From IMG/VR virus record IMGVR_UViG_3300044632_001862, positions 1 to 43,450 of that record: 43,450 bases of DNA, one strand, 5' to 3'. Positions 15,181 to 21,654 of the stretch are shown piece by piece. How positions within the stretch are numbered: the stretch's first letter is position 1; each line of letters begins with the position of its first letter. A program made the translations under genes and the position numbers. The notes below the pieces were generated by a model. The model worked only from the letters and a program-made list of their open reading frames with translations. It was not told the DNA's origin and searched no databases. The stretch is from a virus.

Positions 15181-15453
15181 TCAGATGCAATGAATGGGGA
15201 TGTGCCGCGCGCGGCGGAGTGGCACCACGTTTGGCGGCATGTCTGCCAGCGCGACCGGCTGCTGGCGCCAGTGCGGCGGTATGGGGGGTGCTTCCATTGC
15301 TTCCACGCGGGCGACATCTGCTTTCAGCGCTTGCACGGCCATGCCGGCGCGGCGCAGGTGAAGCAGCGTTGTCATGCGGTCTGGCGCGCGTTCGGCGGCG
15401 CTCAGCGCTTCATACGCCACGGCAATCGCCGCGTTCAGGCTGGGCGCGATCAT
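15181..15453 (-). CDS. Hypothetical phage protein (90 aa)
   Basis: ATG 15453 overlaps the TGA of the upstream membrane-protein gene. The N-terminal 60 residues are an Ala/Leu-rich helical hairpin, and the C-terminus is Pro-rich (APPIPPHW). No family recognised. Coupling to a membrane protein may be functional or only organisational. Confidence 0.55.
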   Translation of the reverse strand: MIAPSLNAAIAVAYEALSAAERAPDRMTTLLHLRRAGMAVQALKADVARVEAMEAPPIPPHWRQQPVALADMPPNVVPLRRARHIPIHCI

Positions 15454-15665
15454 GCCAGTACCGCCGCGAAGATCAGCGCCAATACGCCCAAGCCTTTCAC
15501 CAGGTAGTAGGCCATCCACAGGAACCCGATGGCGAGTAGCGGGCTGGCCAGCACAAGGGCGGTCAGCTTCATGCCGACCCAGCTTTTGCGCGGCAGGCGC
15601 TGGCCTTCCATGGCCTGCCAATCATAGCAGCCGCGGTGCGGCGCTTGGTTGGGGTGGTGTGTCAT
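15450..15665 (-). CDS. Small membrane protein (71 aa)
   Basis: This protein has a soluble N-terminus (MTHHPNQAP) and hydrophobic segments around residues 33-71 (LTALVLASPLLAIGFLWMAYY, cut here as LTALVLASPLLAIGF, then LGVLALIFAAVLA). It has the size and topology of small inner-membrane phage proteins. Its first 26 bases match the start of the next upstream gene at 16048 with two differences. Function unknown. Exclusion or lysis control are possibilities without direct evidence. Confidence 0.6.
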   Translation of the reverse strand: MTHHPNQAPHRGCYDWQAMEGQRLPRKSWVGMKLTALVLASPLLAIGFLWMAYYLVKGLGVLALIFAAVLA

Positions 15666-16048
15666 GCTGCTGCCTCCGGTTCTGTCGGCGCGTCAAATTC
15701 TTCGCGGAAAATGCGTTCAAGTTGCTTTTCCAATTCATCAAGCCGCCAAAGTAGCAATGCGAACGGCGCTTTGGGGTCAAACTGCCAGCCCCAGGTTCTC
15801 TCCGTTTCGATTTCACGCGCCCGCACAATGAGCATGCGTGCAATCGTTAAAAGCGCGCGCGGTGTCATGGCCCCGTATTCCGAAAGGGCATATTGAGATG
15901 CGTCCTTGGAGCATCCAAGCAACACGGCGCCGCCACCTTCGACTAACGTCTCCCGCAAGACGTCTGTCGTTATCTGGATGGCCCTAACGGTTGGGTTCCA
16001 GTTGCCGTTTGATGCCGCACGCGGCGCCTGTTTGGGGTGGTGTGTCAT
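15662..16048 (-). CDS. Hypothetical phage protein (128 aa)
   Basis: The N-terminus MTHHPKQAP repeats that of the downstream membrane protein. The rest is helical, with a long charged C-terminal helix containing WRLDELEKQLERIFREEF. There is a single Cys and no catalytic motif. The shared start region points to duplication or recombination at gene borders. Confidence 0.55.
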   Translation of the reverse strand: MTHHPKQAPRAASNGNWNPTVRAIQITTDVLRETLVEGGGAVLLGCSKDASQYALSEYGAMTPRALLTIARMLIVRAREIETERTWGWQFDPKAPFALLLWRLDELEKQLERIFREEFDAPTEPEAAA

Positions 16049-16051
16049 GCC

Positions 16052-16345
16052 TCAGCTATCCTTCCGGTTGGCTTCGATAATCGGGGCGGCTTCGCGCAGC
16101 AGCGCGGCCATCAGGCGGTAGGCGGCGGCTTCCTTGTCTCCGCGCAGGATGTTTTCGGCTTCGCGGGCGGCTTCATCTGCTCCATCGGCGACAAGCAGCA
16201 CGTGATCCGCGCTGGTGGCGGTGCGGAGCGTCAGGCTTGCCCAGGCGCAAAGCGGCGGGGGAAGGTCTTCAAGCCGGGCGGAGATTGCGGCGACGGGTTC
16301 CATGGGCGGCACATAGAACCTGCTGGGGCGGATGATCTGGTTCAT
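16052..16345 (-). CDS. Hypothetical phage protein (97 aa)
   Basis: This 97-residue acidic helical protein starts MNQIIRPSRFYVPP. It is preceded by GGTGAAGCCATGAA, the same linker as at 12073. It lies three bases from the next gene and overlaps the preceding stop. No family recognised. Confidence 0.55.
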   Translation of the reverse strand: MNQIIRPSRFYVPPMEPVAAISARLEDLPPPLCAWASLTLRTATSADHVLLVADGADEAAREAENILRGDKEAAAYRLMAALLREAAPIIEANRKDS

Positions 16346-16596
16346 GGCTTCACCTTGTACGCGGCCACATCATGCGCGGCGGCGATTAGGGCCTCTCCCC
16401 ACGCAATCGCTTCGTGCGGTTCAAGTGGTGCGGCTTCGCGATCCATGTGCATTTCGCATTTGATGCTGCCGCTGTTCAGGTCGCTCAGCACTACGGCGCC
16501 GTGAAAGCCTGGATCAAACCGTTCAACAAAATCGTCTTCGATTTCGATCCATGTGCCACGGGACTGCTTGCCGATCGGGATTGCTCGCCGGTTCAT
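16342..16596 (-). CDS. Hypothetical phage protein (84 aa)
   Basis: This 84-residue protein starts MNRRAIPIGKQSRGTW, almost the same opening as the gene at 16862. It then diverges into an acidic domain and ends in YKVKP. The opening and the preceding gene end lie in a 59-base direct repeat. No function assigned. Confidence 0.55.
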   Translation of the reverse strand: MNRRAIPIGKQSRGTWIEIEDDFVERFDPGFHGAVVLSDLNSGSIKCEMHMDREAAPLEPHEAIAWGEALIAAAHDVAAYKVKP

Positions 16597-16610
16597 GGCT
16601 GCGCCTCCTG
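16552..16610. repeat. 59-nt boundary repeat, copy A
   Basis: This stretch matches 16818-16876 with three differences. It covers the end of one gene (QEAQP stop), the ATG, and the first 15 codons of the next gene (minus strand). It is a gene-boundary repeat, not an internal coding repeat. Confidence 0.9.
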
Positions 16611-16862
16611 TGTTGCGATGAAAAATTGAAGCGGTTCCCGCGTAGCAGGTGGCGTGTAAGCTTCTGCAAATGCAACCGCGTCTCGCTTGGTCTGAAAGCC
16701 ATGCTTGGCAGTGAGATACCCTTCGGCATCCGTCGCCACGGCAATCCAGCGATGCTCTTCAGCAAAAGAATTTGGTCGGCTTTCGATATACCAGCCGTTG
16801 ACCATCACGGATGTCATTGTGCCACGGGACTGCCTGCCGATAGGGATTGCGCGCCGGTTCAT
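16593..16862 (-). CDS. Hypothetical phage protein (89 aa)
   Basis: This protein opens MNRRAIPIGRQSRGTM, then has a small alpha-beta-like domain (GWYIESRP, HRWIAVATDAEGYLTAKHGF), and ends TQEAQP. It shares its start with the downstream gene and its end with the upstream gene, both through the 59-base repeat. No family recognised. Confidence 0.55.
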   Translation of the reverse strand: MNRRAIPIGRQSRGTMTSVMVNGWYIESRPNSFAEEHRWIAVATDAEGYLTAKHGFQTKRDAVAFAEAYTPPATREPLQFFIATQEAQP

Positions 16863-16876
16863 GGCTGCGCCTCCTG
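16818..16876. repeat. 59-nt boundary repeat, copy B
   Basis: Partner of 16552-16610, 266 bases away. Recombination between the two copies would remove or add exactly one gene and leave intact starts and stops. Confidence 0.9.
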
Positions 16877-17125
16877 CGTGGCGGGCGTATGGGCCAGGAT
16901 GTCGGCTTCTGTGCCGCCGATGATCAGGGTTAGCGCGCGCACCAATTCGCCTTGCCAGAAGGCTTGGCATTCGCGGCAATGGGCTTCTCCCCAAGGAGAA
17001 GTTTGGCGGCGGGCGATGCGGCCCTGCCAAAGCAGGGCCATCGCCTTGTAGCTGATGGCGCTGCGGATCAGGGCTTCCAGCGCTTGCGTGCTCGCGGGCG
17101 CGAATTGCGGCGTGATCGCGTTCAT
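16859..17125 (-). CDS. Hypothetical phage protein (88 aa)
   Basis: This protein starts MNAITPQFAPASTQALEALI and is mostly helical, with one CxxC pair (HCRECQAF). It ends TQEAQP like the next gene downstream. ATG 17125 overlaps the preceding stop; a longer in-frame start at 17164 would overlap further. Function unknown. Confidence 0.55.
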   Translation of the reverse strand: MNAITPQFAPASTQALEALIRSAISYKAMALLWQGRIARRQTSPWGEAHCRECQAFWQGELVRALTLIIGGTEADILAHTPATQEAQP

Positions 17126-17340
17126 TGGTCGCGCGCCTTCATCATGGCGTCGGCCTGTTTCCACGCCTCACCCGCCGCCTCATCGCGGTTGTATGCGTGG
17201 TGATCTCCGGCAGCCAACAGCCCAGAGAGCGCGGCCATGGCAAATTGATCGCGGAGCGTCAGGTAGGGTGGGCTGGGCCGCGCCGGGGAATGCGTATCGC
17301 CGGGTGGGCGGGGTGGTTTGACCATTTGGGCCTCCGTCAT
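17122..17340 (-). CDS. First gene of the leftward operon (72 aa)
   Basis: This is the promoter-proximal gene of the leftward operon. It begins MTEAQMVKPPRPPGD and has a helical second half (LRDQFAMAALSGLLAAG). GGAGG lies before a second in-frame start as well. The promoter and operator at 17355-17383 lie directly upstream, so it should be the first gene made on induction. No family recognised. Confidence 0.55.
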   Translation of the reverse strand: MTEAQMVKPPRPPGDTHSPARPSPPYLTLRDQFAMAALSGLLAAGDHHAYNRDEAAGEAWKQADAMMKARDQ

Positions 17341-17354
17341 GGTTTGACGGAAGC

Positions 17355-17383
17355 AATATGCAGATTTTCTGCATGTCACGCAA
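17355..17383 (-). promoter_or_regulatory. Leftward early promoter (PL-like)
   Basis: On the minus strand TTGCGT (17383-17378) is followed by a 17-base spacer and CATATT (17360-17355). A 17-bp palindromic operator occupies the spacer. It precedes the leftward operon by about 15 bases. The hexamers are partial matches to the sigma-70 consensus. Operator overlap supports the assignment. Confidence 0.62.
17358..17374. promoter_or_regulatory. Operator OL1-like palindrome
   Basis: ATGCAGATTTTCTGCAT is a perfect 17-bp palindrome around one central base. Related sites lie at 17391, 17784 and 17842. It sits inside the leftward promoter spacer, so repressor binding would block that promoter. Confidence 0.75.
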
Positions 17384-17390
17384 GCATAAA

Positions 17391-17407
17391 ATGCAGAAAT
17401 TCTGCCG
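17391..17407. promoter_or_regulatory. Operator OL2-like site
   Basis: ATGCAGAAATTCTGCCG matches the same dyad with one arm degraded at its outer bases. It is centred 33 bases from OL1, about three helical turns, which would place two repressor dimers on the same face. Confidence 0.68.
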
Positions 17408-17510
17408 TTGACGGGTTTTCCCGTTTTGTTCTAGTTTTGCGACATGTTTCCTAATTCACCAAAAAGAGGGTTCCGAGAGCCTGGATCGCCTCTGCCGTCA
17501 AAGCCGCCGG

Positions 17511-17783
17511 CTATGCCGGCTCCGCCGCCCGCAAATATGCCGCCACGCCGGCCGCCACGCCCGCGCGAGCCCCCCGATAAAACCAATCGGTGGTAAGGCC
17601 GAATTCGTCACAGACCCGCACAAGCCAAATGGGGTCTGGGTAATTGTCCCCGCGTAGGTAATTGCTAAGTTTGTTTGGGGCGATTCCAGTGCGGCGGCAG
17701 AATTCAGCCTGAGATAGCCCGAGCGCGTCTATCGCGATGCGGAGGTTATTCCCAACGAAGGTCTTGTGCGGGGTTGCTGGCAT
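17511..17783 (-). CDS. XRE-family repressor (CI-like)
   Basis: This 90-residue protein has an XRE helix-turn-helix at about residues 15-55 (ALGLSQAEFCRRTGIAPNKLSNYLRG). It ends in FGLTTDWFYRGARAGVAAGVA, a small dimerisation-like tail. It has no LexA-type protease domain, so SOS cleavage is not expected from sequence. It lies between two clusters of matching operators and is read leftward, as expected for the lysogeny repressor. The ATG at 17783 abuts an operator-like dyad (17784-17798) and lacks a clear ribosome-binding site. Confidence 0.75.
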   Translation of the reverse strand: MPATPHKTFVGNNLRIAIDALGLSQAEFCRRTGIAPNKLSNYLRGDNYPDPIWLVRVCDEFGLTTDWFYRGARAGVAAGVAAYLRAAEPA

Positions 17784-17798
17784 GGCAGAGATACTGCC
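17784..17798. promoter_or_regulatory. Operator-like dyad at repressor start
   Basis: GGCAGAGATACTGCC is a dyad related to the TGCAGA-N3-TCTGCA consensus, with two changes. It touches the repressor start codon, so binding would limit the repressor's own expression. Confidence 0.5.
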
Positions 17799-17831
17799 TG
17801 CAGGTTTTTTGCTTTGCCATGCAGAAGGTGA

Positions 17832-17861
17832 TTGACATGGTATGCAGAAATCCTGCATGGT
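17832..17861 (+). promoter_or_regulatory. Rightward early promoter (PR-like)
   Basis: TTGACA (17832-17837), a perfect -35, is followed by 18 bases and CATGGT (17856-17861), a weak -10. An operator lies in the spacer, as at the leftward promoter. The expected transcript start falls at or next to the ATG of the Cro-like gene. Confidence 0.6.
17842..17858. promoter_or_regulatory. Operator OR1-like site
   Basis: ATGCAGAAATCCTGCAT matches the 17-bp operator with one mismatch between arms. A half-site (ATGCAGAAGG) lies at 17819-17828. Together with the sites at 17358 and 17391 it defines the probable immunity specificity. Confidence 0.7.
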
Positions 17862-17867
17862 TGCGCC

Positions 17868-18080
17868 ATGTCCGATCCCTTGTCCCGTGCAATCGAAGCT
17901 GCTGGGGGGCTTGATGCCTTCATCAGTGGTATTGGTATTTCCAGCCGAACCCTTGCGGATTGGCGCCGGTACGGGGTGCCGGACACCCGCTGTCTTGCGG
18001 TTGAAAAAGCGACGAATGGGGCGGTGACCGCCCAGGAACTGGCGGTACACCGTGTTGATCGGTTGCGGGGTGCCGCCTGA
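17868..18080 (+). CDS. Cro / YdaS-like antirepressor HTH protein
   Basis: This 70-residue protein reads SDPLSRAIEAAGGLDAFISG early on and then WRRYGVPDTRCLAVEKATNG, the arrangement of Cro/YdaS-family helix-turn-helix proteins. It is divergent from the repressor and first on the rightward transcript. No ribosome-binding site precedes ATG 17868, and the predicted transcript start is at the ATG, so the message may be leaderless. An in-frame upstream start (17832) lies within the promoter and is unlikely. Confidence 0.72.
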   Translation: MSDPLSRAIEAAGGLDAFISGIGISSRTLADWRRYGVPDTRCLAVEKATNGAVTAQELAVHRVDRLRGAA

Positions 18081-18082
18081 TG

Positions 18083-18550
18083 TCATTGCGTGCGGGCTCG
18101 CTCCAAAACACGCCGGCGCGCTGCGGCGCATTGTTCGGCGTCAGCACGGGTAGCGCTGGCGCGGCCCATGTTCCATTCCGGGTCATCCGGCACGGCGGTG
18201 ACGCTGCTGCGGTAGCGTTGAAGCGTCGCGCTGCTGACGCCGCCGCAGCCTTCGGCCAGCCCTCCCAGGAAGGTGGCGCTGTTCATGCTGAACTGGCGGT
18301 TGGATGTGGGCAGACTCGCAGCGGGTGGTCGCCTTTCCTGGTTTTCCAGGCGCCGCAGATTATAGCACTGGTCCTTCAGCATGCCCGCCTGAAAGCCCGC
18401 GGCGATGCCGCTATAGATGCTTGCGGTCGCAAGCTGCGCTTCATAGTCGCAGCGGGCTTTCTGTGCCGGCGAGAGCCCAGCGGCGGGGTCCGGCAGGTTG
18501 CACCCCATCAGGGTCAGCCCCAGGGCTGCGGCGGTGATTGGTTTCAGCAT
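18083..18550 (-). CDS. Lipoprotein 1, probable lysogenic-conversion gene
   Basis: This 155-residue protein starts MLKPITAAALGLTLMGC. That is a lipoprotein signal with Cys 17 as the lipidation site; the next residue is Asn, so outer-membrane sorting is expected. The mature part has several Cys residues and a helical region with DYEAQLATASIYSGIAAGF. ATG 18550 has AAGGAGA eight bases upstream; a longer in-frame start at 18577 would place the signal internally. It is antisense to the rightward early transcript and converges on the Cro-like gene. Superinfection exclusion or surface modification is a context-based guess. Confidence 0.65.
   Translation of the reverse strand: MLKPITAAALGLTLMGCNLPDPAAGLSPAQKARCDYEAQLATASIYSGIAAGFQAGMLKDQCYNLRRLENQERRPPAASLPTSNRQFSMNSATFLGGLAEGCGGVSSATLQRYRSSVTAVPDDPEWNMGRASATRADAEQCAAARRRVLERARTQ
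18501..18550. repeat. Signal-peptide repeat, copy A
   Basis: These 50 bases encode the start of lipoprotein 1 and match 18864-18913, the start of lipoprotein 2, with four differences. The genes diverge after the lipobox Cys. Confidence 0.88.
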
Positions 18551-18589
18551 TGGGGGAATCTCCTTTTCATTGGACATGGCCGCTGCCCG

Positions 18590-18913
18590 CTACCGTGCCG
18601 CAGGGCAGATCACGCGCAAAACCGCATCCTCCCTGCCCATGGCAAGCTTGATGCGCGCTTCTTCGATTATCGGCGCGTCTTTGCATTTGTCGCCAAACAG
18701 GGCGTTGACCACATTGCGCGGGCCTTCAGGGGTGCTGCGCGCAAGAGTGTCCAGCGGTATCCATTGAACTGCCATGATGACGCGCACGCTGTCCGCGTGG
18801 ATCGGGTGGGGTTCCACCCGCAGCATGCCGTACATCATGGACATGCTGGCATCCAGCTTGGCGCACCCCATCAGGGCAAGCCCCAGCGCGGCGGCGGTGA
18901 TTGGTTTCAGCAT
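18590..18913 (-). CDS. Lipoprotein 2, probable lysogenic-conversion gene
   Basis: This 107-residue protein has the signal MLKPITAAALGLALMGC, almost the same as lipoprotein 1, then an unrelated mature domain with three Met-rich residues (SMSMMYGM) and one later Cys pair. AAGGAG precedes ATG 18913. A minus-strand promoter candidate lies at 18938-18966, so the pair could be expressed in a lysogen without the early promoters. The 39-base gap to lipoprotein 1 suggests one transcript. Confidence 0.65.
   Translation of the reverse strand: MLKPITAAALGLALMGCAKLDASMSMMYGMLRVEPHPIHADSVRVIMAVQWIPLDTLARSTPEGPRNVVNALFGDKCKDAPIIEEARIKLAMGREDAVLRVICPAAR
18864..18913. repeat. Signal-peptide repeat, copy B
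   Basis: Partner of 18501-18550. Identity stops at the lipobox, so only the export signal and start site were duplicated or exchanged. Confidence 0.88.
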
Positions 18914-18937
18914 CGGGCCATTCTCCTTCTCTGCCGG

Positions 18938-18966
18938 AATATGGCGAAGGCTTTCGCGTTTGTCAT
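18938..18966 (-). promoter_or_regulatory. Promoter candidate for the lipoprotein pair
   Basis: On the minus strand ATGACA (18966-18961) precedes, by 17 bases, CATATT (18943-18938). The -10 and spacing are the same as in the leftward early promoter, but no operator overlaps it. Transcription would start about 18 bases before the lipoprotein 2 ATG. Confidence 0.55.
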
Positions 18967-18996
18967 GCGGAATGGTTCCGCGATGGGGGCGCGCCC

Positions 18997-19449
18997 ATGC
19001 ACCTGACCACGGAAGAAGAACGTCGCGCGCTGAAAACCGGGTTTCGGGTGTTGGTTCAGCATTCGGGCGGGCTGGAAGCGGCGGCGGCGGCATCGCGCCT
19101 GAACAAGACTCATCTGGCCGCAAGCTATGATCAGGAAGCGAAAGATCGCTTTCCTGCGCTGGATGTTGTGGCGGATTTGGAACGCGCGGCGGGTGTGCCT
19201 GTGGTCACGAAGCTGCTGGCTGCCATGCATGGCCTGGCGCTGGTGCATGTGGAACCCATCGGCGGCTGCGCGATCAGCGCCATAGCCTCGGTCGGGCAGA
19301 ATTCCAGTGATGTTTTCGCTGCCTTCGTGCGCGCGGTTTCAGATGGCGTGATCACGGAAGCTGAGCGCGCCGATCTGCGGCAGAAAATGTTGGATTTGGT
19401 TGCCGTCGCCACAGAAGCGGCGGCGATTTTGGAGGGGGTGAAGAAATGA
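18997..19449 (+). CDS. CII/CP76-like phage regulatory protein
   Basis: This 150-residue protein begins HLTTEEERRALKTGFRVLVQ (after Met) and has a helix-turn-helix-like region (residues ~18-60, GGLEAAAAASRLNKTHLAASY). A C-terminal helical segment follows (AFVRAVSDGVITEAERADLR). The layout resembles the phage regulatory CII (CP76) family. ATG 18997 is the start with family-like length. It is the first rightward gene after the lipoprotein pair. Confidence 0.65.
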   Translation: MHLTTEEERRALKTGFRVLVQHSGGLEAAAAASRLNKTHLAASYDQEAKDRFPALDVVADLERAAGVPVVTKLLAAMHGLALVHVEPIGGCAISAIASVGQNSSDVFAAFVRAVSDGVITEAERADLRQKMLDLVAVATEAAAILEGVKK

Positions 19450-19586
19450 TCAAGGCGGCGATATGGCGCGCGGTTTCAGCGCGGCTGGGAAAGCTTGGCG
19501 ATTGGTGTTGGAATCTGGCTGATGCGGCGGAGCATCGTGCGAGGGCCAGCGAGAAAGCCAAAACAGCCCGCAGGCGCCAGCCATGA
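19446..19586 (+). CDS. Small hypothetical protein (46 aa)
   Basis: ATG 19446 overlaps the CII-like gene and its stop overlaps the GcrA-like ATG, so it fits the coupled operon exactly. The product is an amphipathic basic helix (IKAAIWRAVSARLGKLGDW then many Arg/Ala). No family recognised. Confidence 0.5.
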   Translation: MIKAAIWRAVSARLGKLGDWCWNLADAAEHRARASEKAKTARRRQP

Positions 19587-20215
19587 GCGCCCATCCTGGC
19601 CCATGGGGCAAGCCCGGAATGATTGATCGGCTGCGCGAATTACATGCGCGCGGCGATAGCTTCACTGAAATTGCGGATGCGCTTGGCGTGTCCAAGGGTT
19701 CCGTTGTTGGCAAGGTGCATCGGTTGAGGCTGGATGCCCGGCCTCTGCCGGCGGCGCTTGAAGGTGTGAAGAATAAGCCGCGTGCCGCCTACACGCGGTT
19801 TAGGGCGACGGTCGTTGGGGGGTTCCAAGTGGCGACCGTCGCCCACCAAAACTTGGCTGAGGCTTCGGCCCAGCCCGGGCCGCGCGCGGCGGCTGCTACC
19901 GCGCATTTGCCTTTCCTCCCTTTGGTGAACTCTGCGGCTGAGGTTTCAAAGCCTCGGCCGCAGCTTTTTCCAGCGCGGGGCTGTCAGTTTCCGATGTGGG
20001 GCGACAAGGAAAGGCCGCTTGGGGAAGAACCGCGCTTTGGCGATTCGCCGGCGCGGCGGAATGAAGAAGGGCGGCAAGATAGCGCTTACTGCCCAGCGCA
20101 TCACGCGCGCTGTTTCAGCAAGCGCGGGGCGGCAGAAGATGAAGTGCGGCAGAAGCCAAAGAATCGCGCATGGCAGGGTCCGCCCGCTCGTGGAAGGTTC
20201 CCGGCCTATGTGTGA
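19583..20215 (+). CDS. GcrA-family transcription regulator
   Basis: This 210-residue protein has the GcrA N-terminal helix-turn-helix (residues ~13-50, with IADALGVSKGSVVGKVHRL). A long linker leads to a C-terminal part with CQFPMWGD and YCPAHHARCF, the Cys-rich sigma-70-interacting end of the family. In Caulobacter, GcrA binds RNA polymerase and activates promoters carrying methylated GANTC. A phage copy may redirect host transcription or serve phage promoters. It precedes an orphan methyltransferase by 0.5 kb in the same operon. Confidence 0.82.
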   Translation: MSAHPGPWGKPGMIDRLRELHARGDSFTEIADALGVSKGSVVGKVHRLRLDARPLPAALEGVKNKPRAAYTRFRATVVGGFQVATVAHQNLAEASAQPGPRAAAATAHLPFLPLVNSAAEVSKPRPQLFPARGCQFPMWGDKERPLGEEPRFGDSPARRNEEGRQDSAYCPAHHARCFSKRGAAEDEVRQKPKNRAWQGPPARGRFPAYV

Positions 20216-20471
20216 TAGGGCGGAATTCGCGCGGCTTGGTCTCGCGGGGAAAGAAGTGCGCGAAGTGCTGGCGCGGCATGGGTTGACGCTCGCTCAGGAA
20301 AAAAAGGTGCTGGCTGCGCTGATGGCGCAGAAAACCATCGCCGGACGACGGCAGGATCAATGGCCAGAAGCGGGGAAAGATACGCTCGATCTGGTCTATG
20401 GCTACATCCTGGCCGCAACGGCGCGCCAGACCGCCGCCTTCGCCGCTGCGCCGATTGAGGGCCACGCATGA
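20208..20471 (+). CDS. Hypothetical early protein (87 aa)
   Basis: ATG 20208 overlaps the end of the GcrA-like gene and its stop overlaps the next ATG. The protein is helical, with VREVLARHGLTLAQEKKVLAAL and a C-terminal helix. No family recognised. A longer in-frame start (20019) would overlap the GcrA gene heavily and is unlikely. Confidence 0.5.
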   Translation: MCDRAEFARLGLAGKEVREVLARHGLTLAQEKKVLAALMAQKTIAGRRQDQWPEAGKDTLDLVYGYILAATARQTAAFAAAPIEGHA

Positions 20472-20725
20472 GCGCGGATTTGGCGGCAAGGCTGCTGACG
20501 CTTCTGACGCTGGCGGAAGTGTGGCTGAAGATGCGGGCCTACGATGACTTGGCCGTGGCGCATAAGGAGATGGTCCAGTTGCTGGATTTGCCCTTGCACA
20601 GCATTGAAATGGATTTCTTCAAGCTGCTGAATCAAGCGAAAATCTGGCGGCTAAAGGAGAATGCCGGAGAGATACAGCGCTGCCATGCGGAGATGCGGGC
20701 CTTGTTGGAGGGCTGCGTGAATTGA
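20468..20725 (+). CDS. Hypothetical early protein (85 aa)
   Basis: This 85-residue all-helical protein (ADLAARLLTLLTLAEVWLKM) overlaps both neighbours by four bases. Its stop overlaps the TTG start of the methyltransferase. It could be a small partner in replication or modification. No motif supports a choice. Confidence 0.5.
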   Translation: MSADLAARLLTLLTLAEVWLKMRAYDDLAVAHKEMVQLLDLPLHSIEMDFFKLLNQAKIWRLKENAGEIQRCHAEMRALLEGCVN

Positions 20726-21654
20726 GCGGCCCGCGCATCCTGATCGGTGACTGCCTTGAAGTGCTGCGCGGCTTGCCCGATGGTATGGCGCAGACATGCG
20801 TGACAAGCCCGCCTTACTATGGGTTGCGCGACTATGGCTGCGCTGGGCAGATCGGGCTTGAGGTAACGCCGGACGCCTATGTCGCGCGGTTGGTTGACGT
20901 GTTTCGGGAAGTGCGGCGGGTGCTGCGCGATGACGGGACGCTTTGGCTGAACCTGGGCGATAGCTATGCAAGCGGCGGACGCAAGTCGCGCGATCCTGGG
21001 CAATCAAAGATTCATCCCGCGTTTGATGGTGATGCGTTTGCGGATGGCCTGCGGCCCGTTGATCCGCCCGGCATCAAGCCCAAAGACCTCCTCGGCATCC
21101 CCTGGGTGGTCGCCTTTGCCCTTCGCGCCGATGGTTGGTGGCTGCGCCAGGACATCATCTGGCACAAGCCGAACCCCATGCCTGAAAGCGTCACTGACCG
21201 CTGCACAAAGGCGCATGAATATGTTTTCCTCCTGACCAAAAGCGCGCGGTATTTCTATGATGCGGCGGCGATTGCGGAGGAAGCGGAGCGCGGCGATGCG
21301 GGCTCGCGCTTTGATCAAGGCAAGACAGCGCAGCATCAGCTTGATCGGCAGGCTTCCGGCGCGCGGATAGATGATGGCCGGCGCAACGCCCGATCCGTTT
21401 GGCCCATTGCCACGCAGCCCTATAGCGGCGCGCATTTTGCCACCATGCCGCCCGCATTGGCTGAGCGTTGCATCAAGGCGGGCAGCAAGCCCGGCGATAT
21501 GGTCTTGGACCCGTTTGGTGGCGCTGGCACCACGGGGCTTGTCGCGGATAGGCTTGGGCGCAGCGCCACGCTGATAGAATTAAACCCGGAATATGCGCGG
21601 CTGGCGCGGGAACGCATTACGGCGGATGCGCCGTTGTTGGTGGGTGCGGCATGA
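20722..21654 (+). CDS. Orphan DNA methyltransferase (SPPY, beta class)
   Basis: This 310-residue protein has the catalytic SPPY at residues 29-32 (TSPPYYGLRDYG) and the AdoMet-binding DPFGGAGTTG at 263-272. The catalytic motif before the cofactor motif is the beta-class order. SPPY occurs in N4-cytosine and some N6-adenine enzymes. The start is TTG 20722, overlapping the preceding stop. No restriction endonuclease lies beside it, so it probably protects phage DNA or regulates gene expression. The target site is not predictable by eye. Confidence 0.88.
   Translation: MSGPRILIGDCLEVLRGLPDGMAQTCVTSPPYYGLRDYGCAGQIGLEVTPDAYVARLVDVFREVRRVLRDDGTLWLNLGDSYASGGRKSRDPGQSKIHPAFDGDAFADGLRPVDPPGIKPKDLLGIPWVVAFALRADGWWLRQDIIWHKPNPMPESVTDRCTKAHEYVFLLTKSARYFYDAAAIAEEAERGDAGSRFDQGKTAQHQLDRQASGARIDDGRRNARSVWPIATQPYSGAHFATMPPALAERCIKAGSKPGDMVLDPFGGAGTTGLVADRLGRSATLIELNPEYARLARERITADAPLLVGAA

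Noticed and set aside
17443-17595. Pro-rich + strand ORF (50 codons) opposite the repressor
   Set aside because: No ribosome-binding site and antisense to a well-supported repressor.
20722-21654. Complete restriction-modification system
   Set aside because: No endonuclease-like gene adjoins the methyltransferase; the nuclease-like gene at 9141 is 11 kb away on another operon.
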